Positions 52,165 to 60,299 of a stretch of 64,000 bases of DNA are shown here, in pieces. Under the pieces are notes generated by a model. The model was not told where the DNA came from. It worked only from the letters and a program-made list of their open reading frames with translations, and searched no databases. The stretch lies in contig JBKBNP010000001.1 of NCBI GenBank assembly GCA_046295215.1, positions 192,562-256,561 of the forward strand. Direction: 5' to 3'. The stretch's first letter is position 1, and every line of letters starts with the position of its first letter. This DNA is from Szabonella sp046295215. Its GTDB lineage: Bacteria; Pseudomonadota; Alphaproteobacteria; Rhodobacterales; Rhodobacteraceae. The position numbers were made by a program, and so were the translations under genes.

Positions 52165-52434
52165 ATGGCACACAAGAAAGCAGGCGGTTCATCCCGCAAC
52201 GGTCGCGACTCGGCCGGTCGCCGTCTTGGCGTCAAGCTCTATGGCGGGCAGGTTGCCATCCCGGGCAATATCATCGTTCGCCAGCGTGGCACGCGGATGT
52301 TTCCGGGTGACGGCGTCGGCATGGGCCGGGATCACACGATCTTTGCCACCGTCGAGGGCCGCGTGACCTTCAAGACCGGCCTCAAGGGTCGCACCTTCAT
52401 TTCGGTCCTCCCCGCCGTGGAGGCCGCCGAGTAA
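52165..52434 (+). CDS. rpmA: 50S ribosomal protein L27
   Basis: Large-subunit protein bL27, 89 residues, whose N-terminal tail reaches the peptidyl-transferase centre. The N-terminus MAHKKAGGSSRNGRDSAGRR and the segment GNIIVRQRGTRMFPG are standard. A strong terminator 30 bases after the stop ends the rplU-rpmA unit. Confidence 0.98.
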   Translation: MAHKKAGGSSRNGRDSAGRRLGVKLYGGQVAIPGNIIVRQRGTRMFPGDGVGMGRDHTIFATVEGRVTFKTGLKGRTFISVLPAVEAAE

Positions 52435-52464
52435 GCCGAACCGTTACAGAAAGACTGTAGCAGG

Positions 52465-52491
52465 GGGATCGGCCGAAAGGCCGGTCCCTTT
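52465..52491 (+). terminator. Rho-independent terminator of rplU-rpmA
   Basis: GGGATCGGCC (52465-52474) pairs with GGCCGGTCCC (52479-52488), one G-U pair, over a GAAA tetraloop, then TTT. Confidence 0.85.
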
Positions 52492-52766
52492 CCCGTTTCC
52501 CCGGGGGCCTGGCGTGACATCCGCAAGGGGTTGGCGCCATGTCTGTGCCATTTTCGGATGCCAGTTTCCGGCGATCGGCGGCGGCGGGGCGGGCTGCACA
52601 AGGGGGGGCTGCGGGGGGCACAGGGGATGTCGCGGGCGCGGCACGACGAATTGAACGGTGGGCGGATTGCGATCTGCCCGGCAATGCCCATGTCGGACGG
52701 GGAATGGCCCGGCCGGTTCGGGCAAATCAACCGGGGAAACCCGGCATGCGCTTCGGAGGAGGGGCC
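52492..52766. other. Intergenic stretch between rpmA terminator and GNAT gene
   Basis: The rpmA-GNAT gap is 332 bases. Past the terminator it is open in frame with the GNAT gene, but it lacks a ribosome-binding site at the upstream ATGs and has no family resemblance, so it is treated as non-coding. A promoter was not recognised. Confidence 0.5.
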
Positions 52767-53312
52767 ATGACGCTTCACATGATCGACCAGAAACCGGCAA
52801 TCCCGGCGGGCAGGCTGCTGCTCCGTCCGGTGCGGAAATCCGATGCCGGGCTTTTCGCGCTTTACGCGGGCGATGCGCGGGTGGCAAAGGCCACCCGGTC
52901 CATCCCGCATCCCCTGCCCCCCGGCGCGGCCGAGGCGTTTGTCGCGCGGGCCATGGCACCGGGCGGGGTCGAGGATGTCTGGGTCATGGACGGGACAGGG
53001 CATGGCCTTCCGGAAGTTCTGGGGGTGATCTCGCTCAAGCCGATGGATCGCGGGCAGTCGGAAATCGGCTACTGGGTGGCCCCGGCCTTCTGGAACACCG
53101 GCTATGCCTCCGAGGCGCTGCGGGCGCTGTTGCAGGCCAATCCTCTGGAAAACTGTGCGATCTTCGCCGAGGTGTTCCAGGACAATCCCGGGTCGGCCCG
53201 GGTGCTGACGAATTGCGGCTTCGACTATCTGGGGGATGCGGAAACCTTCAGCGTGGCGCGCAATGCCCGCGTGCCGACCTGGACCTATATCCGCAAGCTG
53301 GGCAAGGGCTGA
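52767..53312 (+). CDS. GNAT-family N-acetyltransferase (RimJ-like)
   Basis: Acetyltransferase of 181 residues. Strand RLLLRPVRKSDA, the EIGYWVAPAFWNTGYASEAL motif A and QDNPGSARVLTNCGFDYLG are RimJ/RimL-type. ATG 52767 is supported by GGAGGAGGGG just upstream; ATG 52746 would add seven residues. Genes of this type sit between rpmA and obgE in many Rhodobacterales. The substrate, possibly a ribosomal protein N-terminus, is not known. Confidence 0.9.
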   Translation: MTLHMIDQKPAIPAGRLLLRPVRKSDAGLFALYAGDARVAKATRSIPHPLPPGAAEAFVARAMAPGGVEDVWVMDGTGHGLPEVLGVISLKPMDRGQSEIGYWVAPAFWNTGYASEALRALLQANPLENCAIFAEVFQDNPGSARVLTNCGFDYLGDAETFSVARNARVPTWTYIRKLGKG

Positions 53313-53322
53313 GGTGTCGGAC

Positions 53323-53410
53323 GGGGGGGGGGGGGGCCCCCCCCCCACGGCCCGCCCCTTCCGGGGCCGGACCTTCCCCCCGAAGGTATTTTTGCCAAGA
53401 TGAAAGGGGG
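53323..53410 (+). repeat. Dispersed hairpin-core element, copy F, with G14C10 tract
   Basis: Fourteen G (53323-53336) directly followed by ten C (53337-53346), then the stem GGCC/GCCCC-TTCC-GGGGC, then ACCTTC-CCCCC-GAAGGT closing a stem inside the core, and ATTTTTGCCAAGATGAAAGGGGG. It lies 10 bases after the GNAT stop in the same orientation. Confidence 0.75.
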
Positions 53411-53447
53411 ATCGGGGGGTTTGCACTGCTTTCCCCTGATTTGCGCA

Positions 53448-53475
53448 TTGAGCGCGACCTGCACCTTGGGATAAG
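53448..53475 (+). promoter_or_regulatory. Candidate promoter of obgE-proB
   Basis: TTGAGC (53448-53453) and GATAAG (53470-53475), spacing 16, about 60 bases upstream of obgE. The -10 box is the same as that proposed for rplU. Confidence 0.45.
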
Positions 53476-53538
53476 AGGCGGGCGACAGGAGACGGGCGGC
53501 GCGGCAGCGTTCCCGCCCGTGAAAAGGAAGCCTTTGCC

Positions 53539-54570
53539 ATGAAATTCCTCGACCTTGCGAAAGTCTATATCCGGTCGGGCGGCGGCGGGTCGGGCTGCGT
53601 GTCCTTCCGGCGCGAGAAGTTCATCGAATTCGGCGGGCCGGACGGGGGCGATGGCGGCAATGGCGGATCGGTCTGGGTGGAGGCGGTCGACGGGCTGAAC
53701 ACGCTGATCGATTTCCGCTATCAGCAGCATTTCTTTGCGAAATCCGGCCAGCCCGGAATGGGCAGCCAGCGCACCGGCAAGACCGGGGATGACATCGTGC
53801 TGCGGGTGCCGGTCGGCACGGAAGTGCTGGACGAGGACGAGGAAACCGTGATCGCCGATCTGGTCACGGTGGGTCAGCGGGTGCAGCTTGCCAAGGGCGG
53901 CAATGGCGGCTGGGGCAACCTGCGGTTCAAATCCTCGACCAACCGTGCCCCGGCGCGGGCCAATCCGGGGCAGGAAGGCGTGGAGCGCACGATCTGGCTG
54001 CGGCTGAAGCTGATTGCCGATGCCGGGCTGGTGGGATTGCCCAATGCGGGGAAATCGACCTTTCTGGCCTCGGTGTCCAATGCGCGGCCCAAGATCGCCG
54101 ATTATCCTTTCACGACGCTGGTGCCCAATCTGGGTGTGGTCGGCATTGACGAGCAGGAATTCGTCATGGCCGATATTCCGGGGCTGATCGAAGGCGCGTC
54201 CGAGGGGCGCGGGCTCGGCACGCAGTTTCTGGCGCATGTGGAACGCTGTTCGGTGCTGCTGCATCTGGTGGATGGCACCTCCTCGACCATCACCAGGGAC
54301 TACCGGACCATCGTGGCCGAGCTGGAAGCCTATGCCGAGACGCTGGGCGACAAGGCGCGTGTCACGGCCCTGACCAAGGCGGATGCGCTGGATGCCAAGA
54401 CCCTGTCCACGCGCAAGCGGGCGCTGGAAAAGGCCGTGGGCGGGCCGGTGCATGTGATTTCCGGCGTGTCGCGGCAGGGGCTTGCCGAGGTGTTGCGCGC
54501 CCTTCATGCCGAGATCGTGGCGGATCGTGTGGCGGATGCGACCGGGGATGACGGTCCATGGCAGCCCTGA
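53539..54570 (+). CDS. obgE: GTPase Obg/CgtA
   Basis: Essential ribosome-associated GTPase, 343 residues. The N-terminal glycine-rich Obg fold (about 1-158, GGGGSGCVSFRREKF) is followed by the G domain with GLPNAGKSTFL (G1) and DIPGLIEGAS (G3) and the TKAD motif (G4). The C-terminal tail is short, as in alphaproteobacteria. It overlaps the proB start by 13 bases. Confidence 0.97.
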   Translation: MKFLDLAKVYIRSGGGGSGCVSFRREKFIEFGGPDGGDGGNGGSVWVEAVDGLNTLIDFRYQQHFFAKSGQPGMGSQRTGKTGDDIVLRVPVGTEVLDEDEETVIADLVTVGQRVQLAKGGNGGWGNLRFKSSTNRAPARANPGQEGVERTIWLRLKLIADAGLVGLPNAGKSTFLASVSNARPKIADYPFTTLVPNLGVVGIDEQEFVMADIPGLIEGASEGRGLGTQFLAHVERCSVLLHLVDGTSSTITRDYRTIVAELEAYAETLGDKARVTALTKADALDAKTLSTRKRALEKAVGGPVHVISGVSRQGLAEVLRALHAEIVADRVADATGDDGPWQP

Positions 54571-55685
54571 CCTCCGTTTCCGCGCCTGACATCCGGCTTG
54601 CGAAACGGCTGGTGGTGAAGATCGGATCGGCGCTGCTGGTGGATCAGGCGACGGGTCTGCGCACGGGCTGGCTCTCGGCACTGGCGCTGGATGTGGCCGA
54701 GGCCAAGGCGCGCGGGGCGGATGTGGTGCTGGTGTCCTCGGGCTCCATCGCGCTGGGGCGCAAGGTGCTGGGGCTGCCCGCAGGGGCGCTGGCGCTGGAG
54801 CAGAGTCAGGCGGCGGCGGCGGTGGGGCAGATCCGGCTGGCGCGCGCCTATGAGGAGGTGCTGGCCCCGCATGGCATCACCACCGCGCAGGTTCTGGTGA
54901 CGCTGGAAGATACCGACGACCGGCGCCGCTACCTCAATTCCCGCGCCACGATGGAGACGCTGCTGGGTCTTGGCGTGGTGCCCATCGTGAACGAGAATGA
55001 CACGGTGGCGACCGACGAGATCCGGTTCGGCGACAATGACCGGCTTGCGGCGCAGATCGCCGTGACGGTGGGGGCGGACCAGTTGATCCTCTTGTCGGAT
55101 GTGGACGGGTTCTATTCCGCCAATCCGAAGGAGGATCCCACGGCCACGCGGTTCGACTTGATCGCGGCAATCACCCCGGACATCGAGGCAATGGCGGGGG
55201 ATCCGGTGTCGGGACTGTCCAAGGGCGGCATGAAAACCAAGGTGATGGCCGCGCGCACGGCCATGGCGGGGGGCTGCGCCATGGCGGTGATGGAAGGCTC
55301 GGTCAGCCGTCCGCTGTCGGCGCTGGCCAATGGGGCCGCGCGGACATGGTTCGTGCCGCAGGCCGACCCGCAACTGGCCCGCAAACGCTGGATCAACGCG
55401 ATGAAGCCACGCGGCGAGGTGCGGGTGGATGCCGGGGCCATGACGGCGCTCGGTCAGGGAAAATCGCTGTTGCCCGCCGGAGTTACGGCCGTTTCGGGCA
55501 ATTTCGGGCGGGGCGAGCCGGTCACGATCCTCGGACCCGACGGGGCGGCCCTCGGCAAGGGGCTGATGCGCTATACCAGCACCGAGGCGCGCGCCATTGC
55601 CGGGCACCGGTCGGGAGAGATCGAGGCGATCCTCGGCTATGTGGGTCGCGCCGCGCTGATCCATCGCGATGACATGGTGGTCTAG
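54558..55685 (+). CDS. proB: Glutamate 5-kinase
   Basis: First enzyme of proline synthesis, phosphorylating glutamate with ATP, 375 residues. The amino acid kinase domain shows KIGSALLVD, VSSGSIALG and NENDTVATDEIRFGDND; LSDVDGFYSANP and GGMKTKVMAA follow. A C-terminal PUA domain (about 285-360) is present. proA, its usual neighbour, does not follow; instead the stop codon shares CTAG with the stop of the convergent response-regulator gene. Confidence 0.97.
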   Translation: MAALTSVSAPDIRLAKRLVVKIGSALLVDQATGLRTGWLSALALDVAEAKARGADVVLVSSGSIALGRKVLGLPAGALALEQSQAAAAVGQIRLARAYEEVLAPHGITTAQVLVTLEDTDDRRRYLNSRATMETLLGLGVVPIVNENDTVATDEIRFGDNDRLAAQIAVTVGADQLILLSDVDGFYSANPKEDPTATRFDLIAAITPDIEAMAGDPVSGLSKGGMKTKVMAARTAMAGGCAMAVMEGSVSRPLSALANGAARTWFVPQADPQLARKRWINAMKPRGEVRVDAGAMTALGQGKSLLPAGVTAVSGNFGRGEPVTILGPDGAALGKGLMRYTSTEARAIAGHRSGEIEAILGYVGRAALIHRDDMVV

Positions 55686-56977
55686 GGTCTGATCCCGTAG
55701 CGGGTCATCTTGTCGGACAGCGTGCGGCGCGGCAGGCCGAGGTCCAGTGCCGCCCGCTCGGTCTGTCCGCGCGCGCGGTCGAGTGCTGCGCGGATCTCGC
55801 GCGCCTCATACTCCGCCACCCGGTCGGCCAGCGTCGGCGCCTCCGGCAAGGCGAGCGCCACCTCCAGCCCAAGCGCGTGGCGTTCGGCGGCAAGGCGCAA
55901 CTCGCGCACATTGCCGGGCCAGTCATGGCGCATCAGGTCGCGGCGCAGCGTGAAATCCGGCGGGCGGGGATCGCGACCATAGCGGCGGGCGGCCAGCATC
56001 GCATAATGGGCAAAGAGGAGTGGAATGTCCGTTCCGAGGCTGCGCAGCGGCGGCAGGGTGATGTCGGCCCCGGCAAGACGAAAATAGAGATCGGTGCGAA
56101 AGCTGCCCTCGTCGATGCGGCGGCGCAGATCGGATTTCGCGGTGGCGATGATGCGCAGGTCAAGCGGGCGCAGCCGGTTTTCGCCCAGTCGCTCGATCGA
56201 GCGTTCCTGAAGTGCGCGCAGCAGTTTGGCCTGCAAGGGTAGAGCCATCGCCTCCACCTCGTCGAGCATCAGCGTGCCGCCGGTCGCGGCCTCCAGCTTG
56301 CCCGCGCGGTCCTGCGCGCCGGGAAAGGCACCTGCCGCATGGCCGAACATCTCGATCTCGAAAAGCTGTTCGGGCAGGGCGGCACAGTTCAGCGCCACGA
56401 AAGGGCCGCGCCCGCGGGGGCCTGCCGCATGCAGCGCGCGGGCGGCCAGTTCCTTGCCGGTGCCGGTTTCCCCGGTCAGCAGAACATCGACCTCCAGCGG
56501 GGCCAGCGCCGCGATCCGGTCGCGCAGGCTGGCCATGGCGGGGCTGTCGCCCAGAAGCGCCGCGACGCCGGGGAGTTGCGCCGCTTGCAGGCGCGCGAGT
56601 TCGATACGGGTGGCCCGGGCACGGGTGGCACGCCCCAGAACACCCAGAAGATGATCGGAATCGTAAGGTTTTTCGAGAAAATCCTCGGCCCCGGACTGGA
56701 TGGCTCGCACCGCATGGGCAATATCGCCATGACCCGTAATCAGAATGACGGGAATGTCCCAGCCCTTTGCCCCGATGGCGTCGAGCAGGGCGAAGCCGTC
56801 CATTCCCGGCATCCGCAGGTCGGTGACCAGGGCATCGGGCAGCACCGCCCCGGCACGTTCCAGCGCGACATCGGCCCGCTGGAAGGCGGTGGCGTGAAAC
56901 CCCCCCGCCTCCACCAGATCGGCAAGAGCGGCCAGATGGTCGGCATCGTCATCGACCACAAAGATGCGGGCGGTCAT
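55682..56977 (-). CDS. dctD: Sigma54-type response regulator (DctD-like)
   Basis: NtrC-family regulator of 431 residues. The receiver domain has VVDDDADH, phospho-acceptor Asp in VTDLRMPGMDG and Lys in LEKPYD. The AAA+ domain has Walker A GETGTGKE and Walker B GGTLMLDEVE. The sigma54-contact loop, normally GAFTGA, reads GAFPGA. A Fis-type helix-turn-helix (GQTERAALDLGLPRRTLSDKM) ends the protein. It overlaps the kinase gene by 4 bases and probably controls the transporter-oxidase operon it belongs to. Confidence 0.93.
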   Translation of the reverse strand: MTARIFVVDDDADHLAALADLVEAGGFHATAFQRADVALERAGAVLPDALVTDLRMPGMDGFALLDAIGAKGWDIPVILITGHGDIAHAVRAIQSGAEDFLEKPYDSDHLLGVLGRATRARATRIELARLQAAQLPGVAALLGDSPAMASLRDRIAALAPLEVDVLLTGETGTGKELAARALHAAGPRGRGPFVALNCAALPEQLFEIEMFGHAAGAFPGAQDRAGKLEAATGGTLMLDEVEAMALPLQAKLLRALQERSIERLGENRLRPLDLRIIATAKSDLRRRIDEGSFRTDLYFRLAGADITLPPLRSLGTDIPLLFAHYAMLAARRYGRDPRPPDFTLRRDLMRHDWPGNVRELRLAAERHALGLEVALALPEAPTLADRVAEYEAREIRAALDRARGQTERAALDLGLPRRTLSDKMTRYGIRP

Positions 56978-58740
56978 TCGGCGGCTTCCCGGGCGGGCAC
57001 ATGGGCGGCGGGCAGGGTGACGGTGACGGTCGTGCCTGCGCCGGGGGGTGAGGCGATGTCGAGCCGCCCGCCGAATTCCGCGACCAGCGCCTGCGAAATG
57101 GCCAGACCAAGGCCCAGCCCCTCGGCCCCGGTCTTGGTGGAAAAGAAGGGTTCGGTGACGCGGGCCAGATCTTCCGGGGCGATGCCGGAGCCGTTGTCGG
57201 CTACCACGATCTGCAGGTCGGGGCCGCAGGCATCCGCGACAAGGCGCACATGGCCGCCCTCTCGCCCCTCCACCGCGTCCAGTGCATTGAGGATCAGGTT
57301 GACCAGCACCTGTTCCATCCGCACCGCCCCCGCGCGGCAGATCAGCGGGTCCGGCATGGCGGCGGTTTCCGGCATCACGCCGACGGCGCGGGCGCGCGGG
57401 TCGGTCAGGTCCAGCGCGTTCTGCACCACGGCGCGCAGGTCGATCAGCGCCAGTTCCCCCTGTTCGCGGCGGCTGAAGGATTTCAGGTGCTTGACCGTGC
57501 GCTGCATCCGCCGCACGAGGCCGCGCACGGTGCTGATGCGCGCGCGGCTGCGTTCCTCGGTTTTCGGCAGGGTCAGTTCGGCGGCCCCGAGTGTCGCCTC
57601 CATCGCGGCGAGCGGCTGGCTGATTTCATGCACGATGGCCGCCGACATGCGCCCGAGGGCCGCCATCTTCTCGGAATGGATCAGCCCTTCCTGCGCGGCC
57701 CGCAGATCGGCCTCGGTCTGGCGGCGGGCCTGCACCTCGCGCGCAAGCTCGGCGGTGCGCTCGCGCACGCGGGCCTCCAGTTGCGCGGATTGCGCAAGGC
57801 GCATCTGCGTGAGCTGCCGGCGCTGCTGCACCAGCTTGAAAAGCCCGGTCGCGAACAGCGTGGCGAGTGCTGCGGCAAGCGCCGCTGCCGTTGCCGTGGC
57901 CGTGACGGGGGCAACCGGCGCTGCCGCGACAAGCTGCCAGCCTTCGGAGGGAAGCGGTTTCAATTGGGCGAGCAGGGGCGGGGCGGCAATGCTGCGGCCA
58001 TCGGGCATGAGGGGTGCGGACGAGGCCGGATCCACCCCGTCATAGGTGCGTTCGCGGGCGATGCGGGTCACGGCCACGTCCGACAAGGCGCCAAGCGGGC
58101 GGTAGAGCCAGCCCGGATCGCCTGCCAGAAACACCACGCCATCGGCATCGGCCAATGCAATCGGCTGGCTCGCGCTGGCCCACGTGGCCTGCAGGGGCGC
58201 AAGGTCGATCTTGACCACGACCACGCCGGACCCATCACCGGTATCGACGCGGGAGGACAGAAAGTAACCCGGCTTTCCGGTAGTGACGCCGATGGCATAG
58301 AACCGCCCCGTTCCATCGGACATGGCATCTCGGAAATAGGGGCGGAAACTGTAGTCATGGCCCATGAAGCTGCCGGGCTGGTCGTGGTTCGACGAGGCGA
58401 TGGTGATGCCGTCGGCATTGAGCAGATAGAGCTGATCCGCCCCGGTCGTCTGCGCAATCCGGGCAAGATAGCCATTGGCGATGGCGATGCGGGCGGGGCT
58501 CAGGGGCGCGAGAATGGCCGAGCGGATGCGGGCATCCTCGGCCGCGACACCGGGCAGGGCGCGGAAGCGTTCGATCTCGGCCTCCACCGCGCGGGCGGTC
58601 AGGATCAGTGACTGGTCGAGCCGGGTGCGGCTTTCCGACAGTGCGAGGTTGCGGGCCAGTGTGAAGGCCAGCGCCGCAGCAAGCGCGGCCAGCAGGACTG
58701 CGGCCAGAAACCAGCGCCGACCGCTGGCCGGGGCGGTCAT
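56974..58740 (-). CDS. dctB: Sensor histidine kinase (DctB-like)
   Basis: Membrane sensor of 588 residues. Two membrane segments (about 10-28 and 283-303) bound a periplasmic double-PAS-like sensor domain (YLLNADGITIASSN; HDYSFRPYFRDAM). A coiled coil leads to the H-box AAIVHEISQPLAAME, and NLILNALDA (N box), DNGSGI and GLGLGLAI (G boxes) complete the ATPase. DctB proteins sense C4-dicarboxylates; here the ligand may be a C5 acid, given the neighbouring 2-hydroxyglutarate oxidase and TAXI transporter. Confidence 0.93.
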   Translation of the reverse strand: MTAPASGRRWFLAAVLLAALAAALAFTLARNLALSESRTRLDQSLILTARAVEAEIERFRALPGVAAEDARIRSAILAPLSPARIAIANGYLARIAQTTGADQLYLLNADGITIASSNHDQPGSFMGHDYSFRPYFRDAMSDGTGRFYAIGVTTGKPGYFLSSRVDTGDGSGVVVVKIDLAPLQATWASASQPIALADADGVVFLAGDPGWLYRPLGALSDVAVTRIARERTYDGVDPASSAPLMPDGRSIAAPPLLAQLKPLPSEGWQLVAAAPVAPVTATATAAALAAALATLFATGLFKLVQQRRQLTQMRLAQSAQLEARVRERTAELAREVQARRQTEADLRAAQEGLIHSEKMAALGRMSAAIVHEISQPLAAMEATLGAAELTLPKTEERSRARISTVRGLVRRMQRTVKHLKSFSRREQGELALIDLRAVVQNALDLTDPRARAVGVMPETAAMPDPLICRAGAVRMEQVLVNLILNALDAVEGREGGHVRLVADACGPDLQIVVADNGSGIAPEDLARVTEPFFSTKTGAEGLGLGLAISQALVAEFGGRLDIASPPGAGTTVTVTLPAAHVPAREAAE

Positions 58741-59939
58741 GGTGCGGCCTCACCGGTCAGCACCGCAGCAATATGCGCGGCGATGGGAATGGCCGAGGTT
58801 GCGGCGGGGGAGGGCGCATTGCAGACATGCAGGCTGTGGCGGGTGGAGACGAACAGGAAATCGTCGATCAGCCGCCCGTCGCGCGACACGGCCTGGGCAC
58901 GGATGCCGGATTTGTAGGGTGCCAGATCGCCCAGCGTGATCCGGGGGCAATAGCGTTGCACCTTTTTCAGATAGCGCCGCCGCAGCAGGGCCGAGGCCAG
59001 TTCATCCATCGCAGGCCCGGCATTGCGCCCCAGCACCCGCCAGAACCCCGGCCAGGTGAGGCTCGCCGCCAGATCGCGGGGCGACAGCGACGCCTTGCCA
59101 TAGCCTTCGCGGGCGAAGGCCAGAACCGCTGACGGACCGACGGTGAAGGCGCCGTTCAGTTTCCGCGTCAGATGGACACCCAGAAAGGGGCGCTCGGGGT
59201 CGGGGACCGGATAGATCAGCCGTGACACCAGATCGGGGGGCTGGTTCCTGATCTGGAAATAATCGCCCCGGAATGGGATGATGCGGAAATCCACCTCTGC
59301 CCCGAAGGCGCGCACCAGACGGTCCGATTGCAGCCCGGCACAAAACACCGCCTTGGCGCTGGCGATGGCCCCCTTGTCCGTCGTCAGCATCACGCCGCTT
59401 GCGGTTTCCGACCCGCCGCTGATGCGGGTGCCGAGCCGGATTTCCCCGCCGCGCGCCCGGAACAGATCGGCCATCTTCAACGCAACAGCAGCGTAATCGA
59501 CAATCCCGGTGGCGGGCGACAGGAGTGCTGCGACCGAGGCGATATTGGGTTCCAGCGCGCGGGCCTCGTCGCCGGTCAGCCGTTCGATCTCTATGCCGTT
59601 CTGGCGGGCGCGGGTTTCCAGCGCGTCCATGCGCGGCAGTTCGGCTGCATCGGTCGCGACGATCAGCTTGCCGCAGGTTTCCATCGGCAGCCCGTGTTCG
59701 GCGCAAAAGGCGCGGGTGGCGGCCACACCCGCCGCGCAGAACCGCGCCTTGTGGCTGCCGGGGGCATAGTAGACGCCAGCATGGATCACGCCGGAATTGC
59801 GCCCGGTCTGGTGCAGGCCGAGCGCCGCTTCCTTTTCCAGCAGCAGGATCCGCGCCGCAGGGTGCAAATCCTGCAGTCGCAGCGCCGTTGCCAGCCCGAC
59901 GATGCCGCCGCCGACAAGGGTGAAATCCGCCGTTTCCAT
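58737..59939 (-). CDS. lhgO: L-2-hydroxyglutarate oxidase
   Basis: DAO-family flavoprotein of 400 residues oxidising L-2-hydroxyglutarate to 2-oxoglutarate, passing electrons to the respiratory chain. The dinucleotide site is DFTLVGGGIVGLATALRL, followed by the family segment HQTGRNSGVIHAGVYY; YFQIRNQ and GVHLTRKLNG are also as in LhgO. Its stop overlaps the kinase start (ATGA). In E. coli lhgO sits with glutarate hydroxylase csiD, which is not seen here. Confidence 0.92.
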   Translation of the reverse strand: METADFTLVGGGIVGLATALRLQDLHPAARILLLEKEAALGLHQTGRNSGVIHAGVYYAPGSHKARFCAAGVAATRAFCAEHGLPMETCGKLIVATDAAELPRMDALETRARQNGIEIERLTGDEARALEPNIASVAALLSPATGIVDYAAVALKMADLFRARGGEIRLGTRISGGSETASGVMLTTDKGAIASAKAVFCAGLQSDRLVRAFGAEVDFRIIPFRGDYFQIRNQPPDLVSRLIYPVPDPERPFLGVHLTRKLNGAFTVGPSAVLAFAREGYGKASLSPRDLAASLTWPGFWRVLGRNAGPAMDELASALLRRRYLKKVQRYCPRITLGDLAPYKSGIRAQAVSRDGRLIDDFLFVSTRHSLHVCNAPSPAATSAIPIAAHIAAVLTGEAAP

Positions 59940-60299
59940 CTATCCTCCGCAGGGTGCCAGACGGATGGGCTCGCCCGGCGCTGCCCCCAGTTCATGGCAT
60001 TTCCCGCCGCTGCACAAGATCCAGCCTGCGCCGGTCGCACCCGATGCGGCAAGGGTGAGGGCGGGAAGGGGGGTCATCGGCGCCCACACCCACCAGCCGT
60101 TTTCCAGCCGCGCGTCCCCGGCAGGCTCCATCCCCGCGCCCGATCCCTTGATCGCGACGCGGGTGAGGGTGAGCATTTCCGCCCCGATGCGCCAGTCCTC
60201 GCGCCATTCGACCTTTTCCACCGAATGGGTCCAGTGCAGCGTGAAGGCGGGCGCGGCGAGCGTCAGGGCCACCGCGCCCGCCATGAGGCAGGCGGTCAT
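59940..60299 (-). CDS. DUF1850 protein associated with TAXI-TRAP transporter
   Basis: Small exported protein of 119 residues with an N-terminal hydrophobic signal (about 1-16). The FTLHWTHSVEKVEWREDWRI segment is typical of DUF1850, a family repeatedly found beside TAXI-type TRAP transporters. Its role is unknown; an accessory to uptake is inferred. It overlaps the permease gene by 4 bases and abuts lhgO. Confidence 0.88.
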   Translation of the reverse strand: MTACLMAGAVALTLAAPAFTLHWTHSVEKVEWREDWRIGAEMLTLTRVAIKGSGAGMEPAGDARLENGWWVWAPMTPLPALTLAASGATGAGWILCSGGKCHELGAAPGEPIRLAPCGG

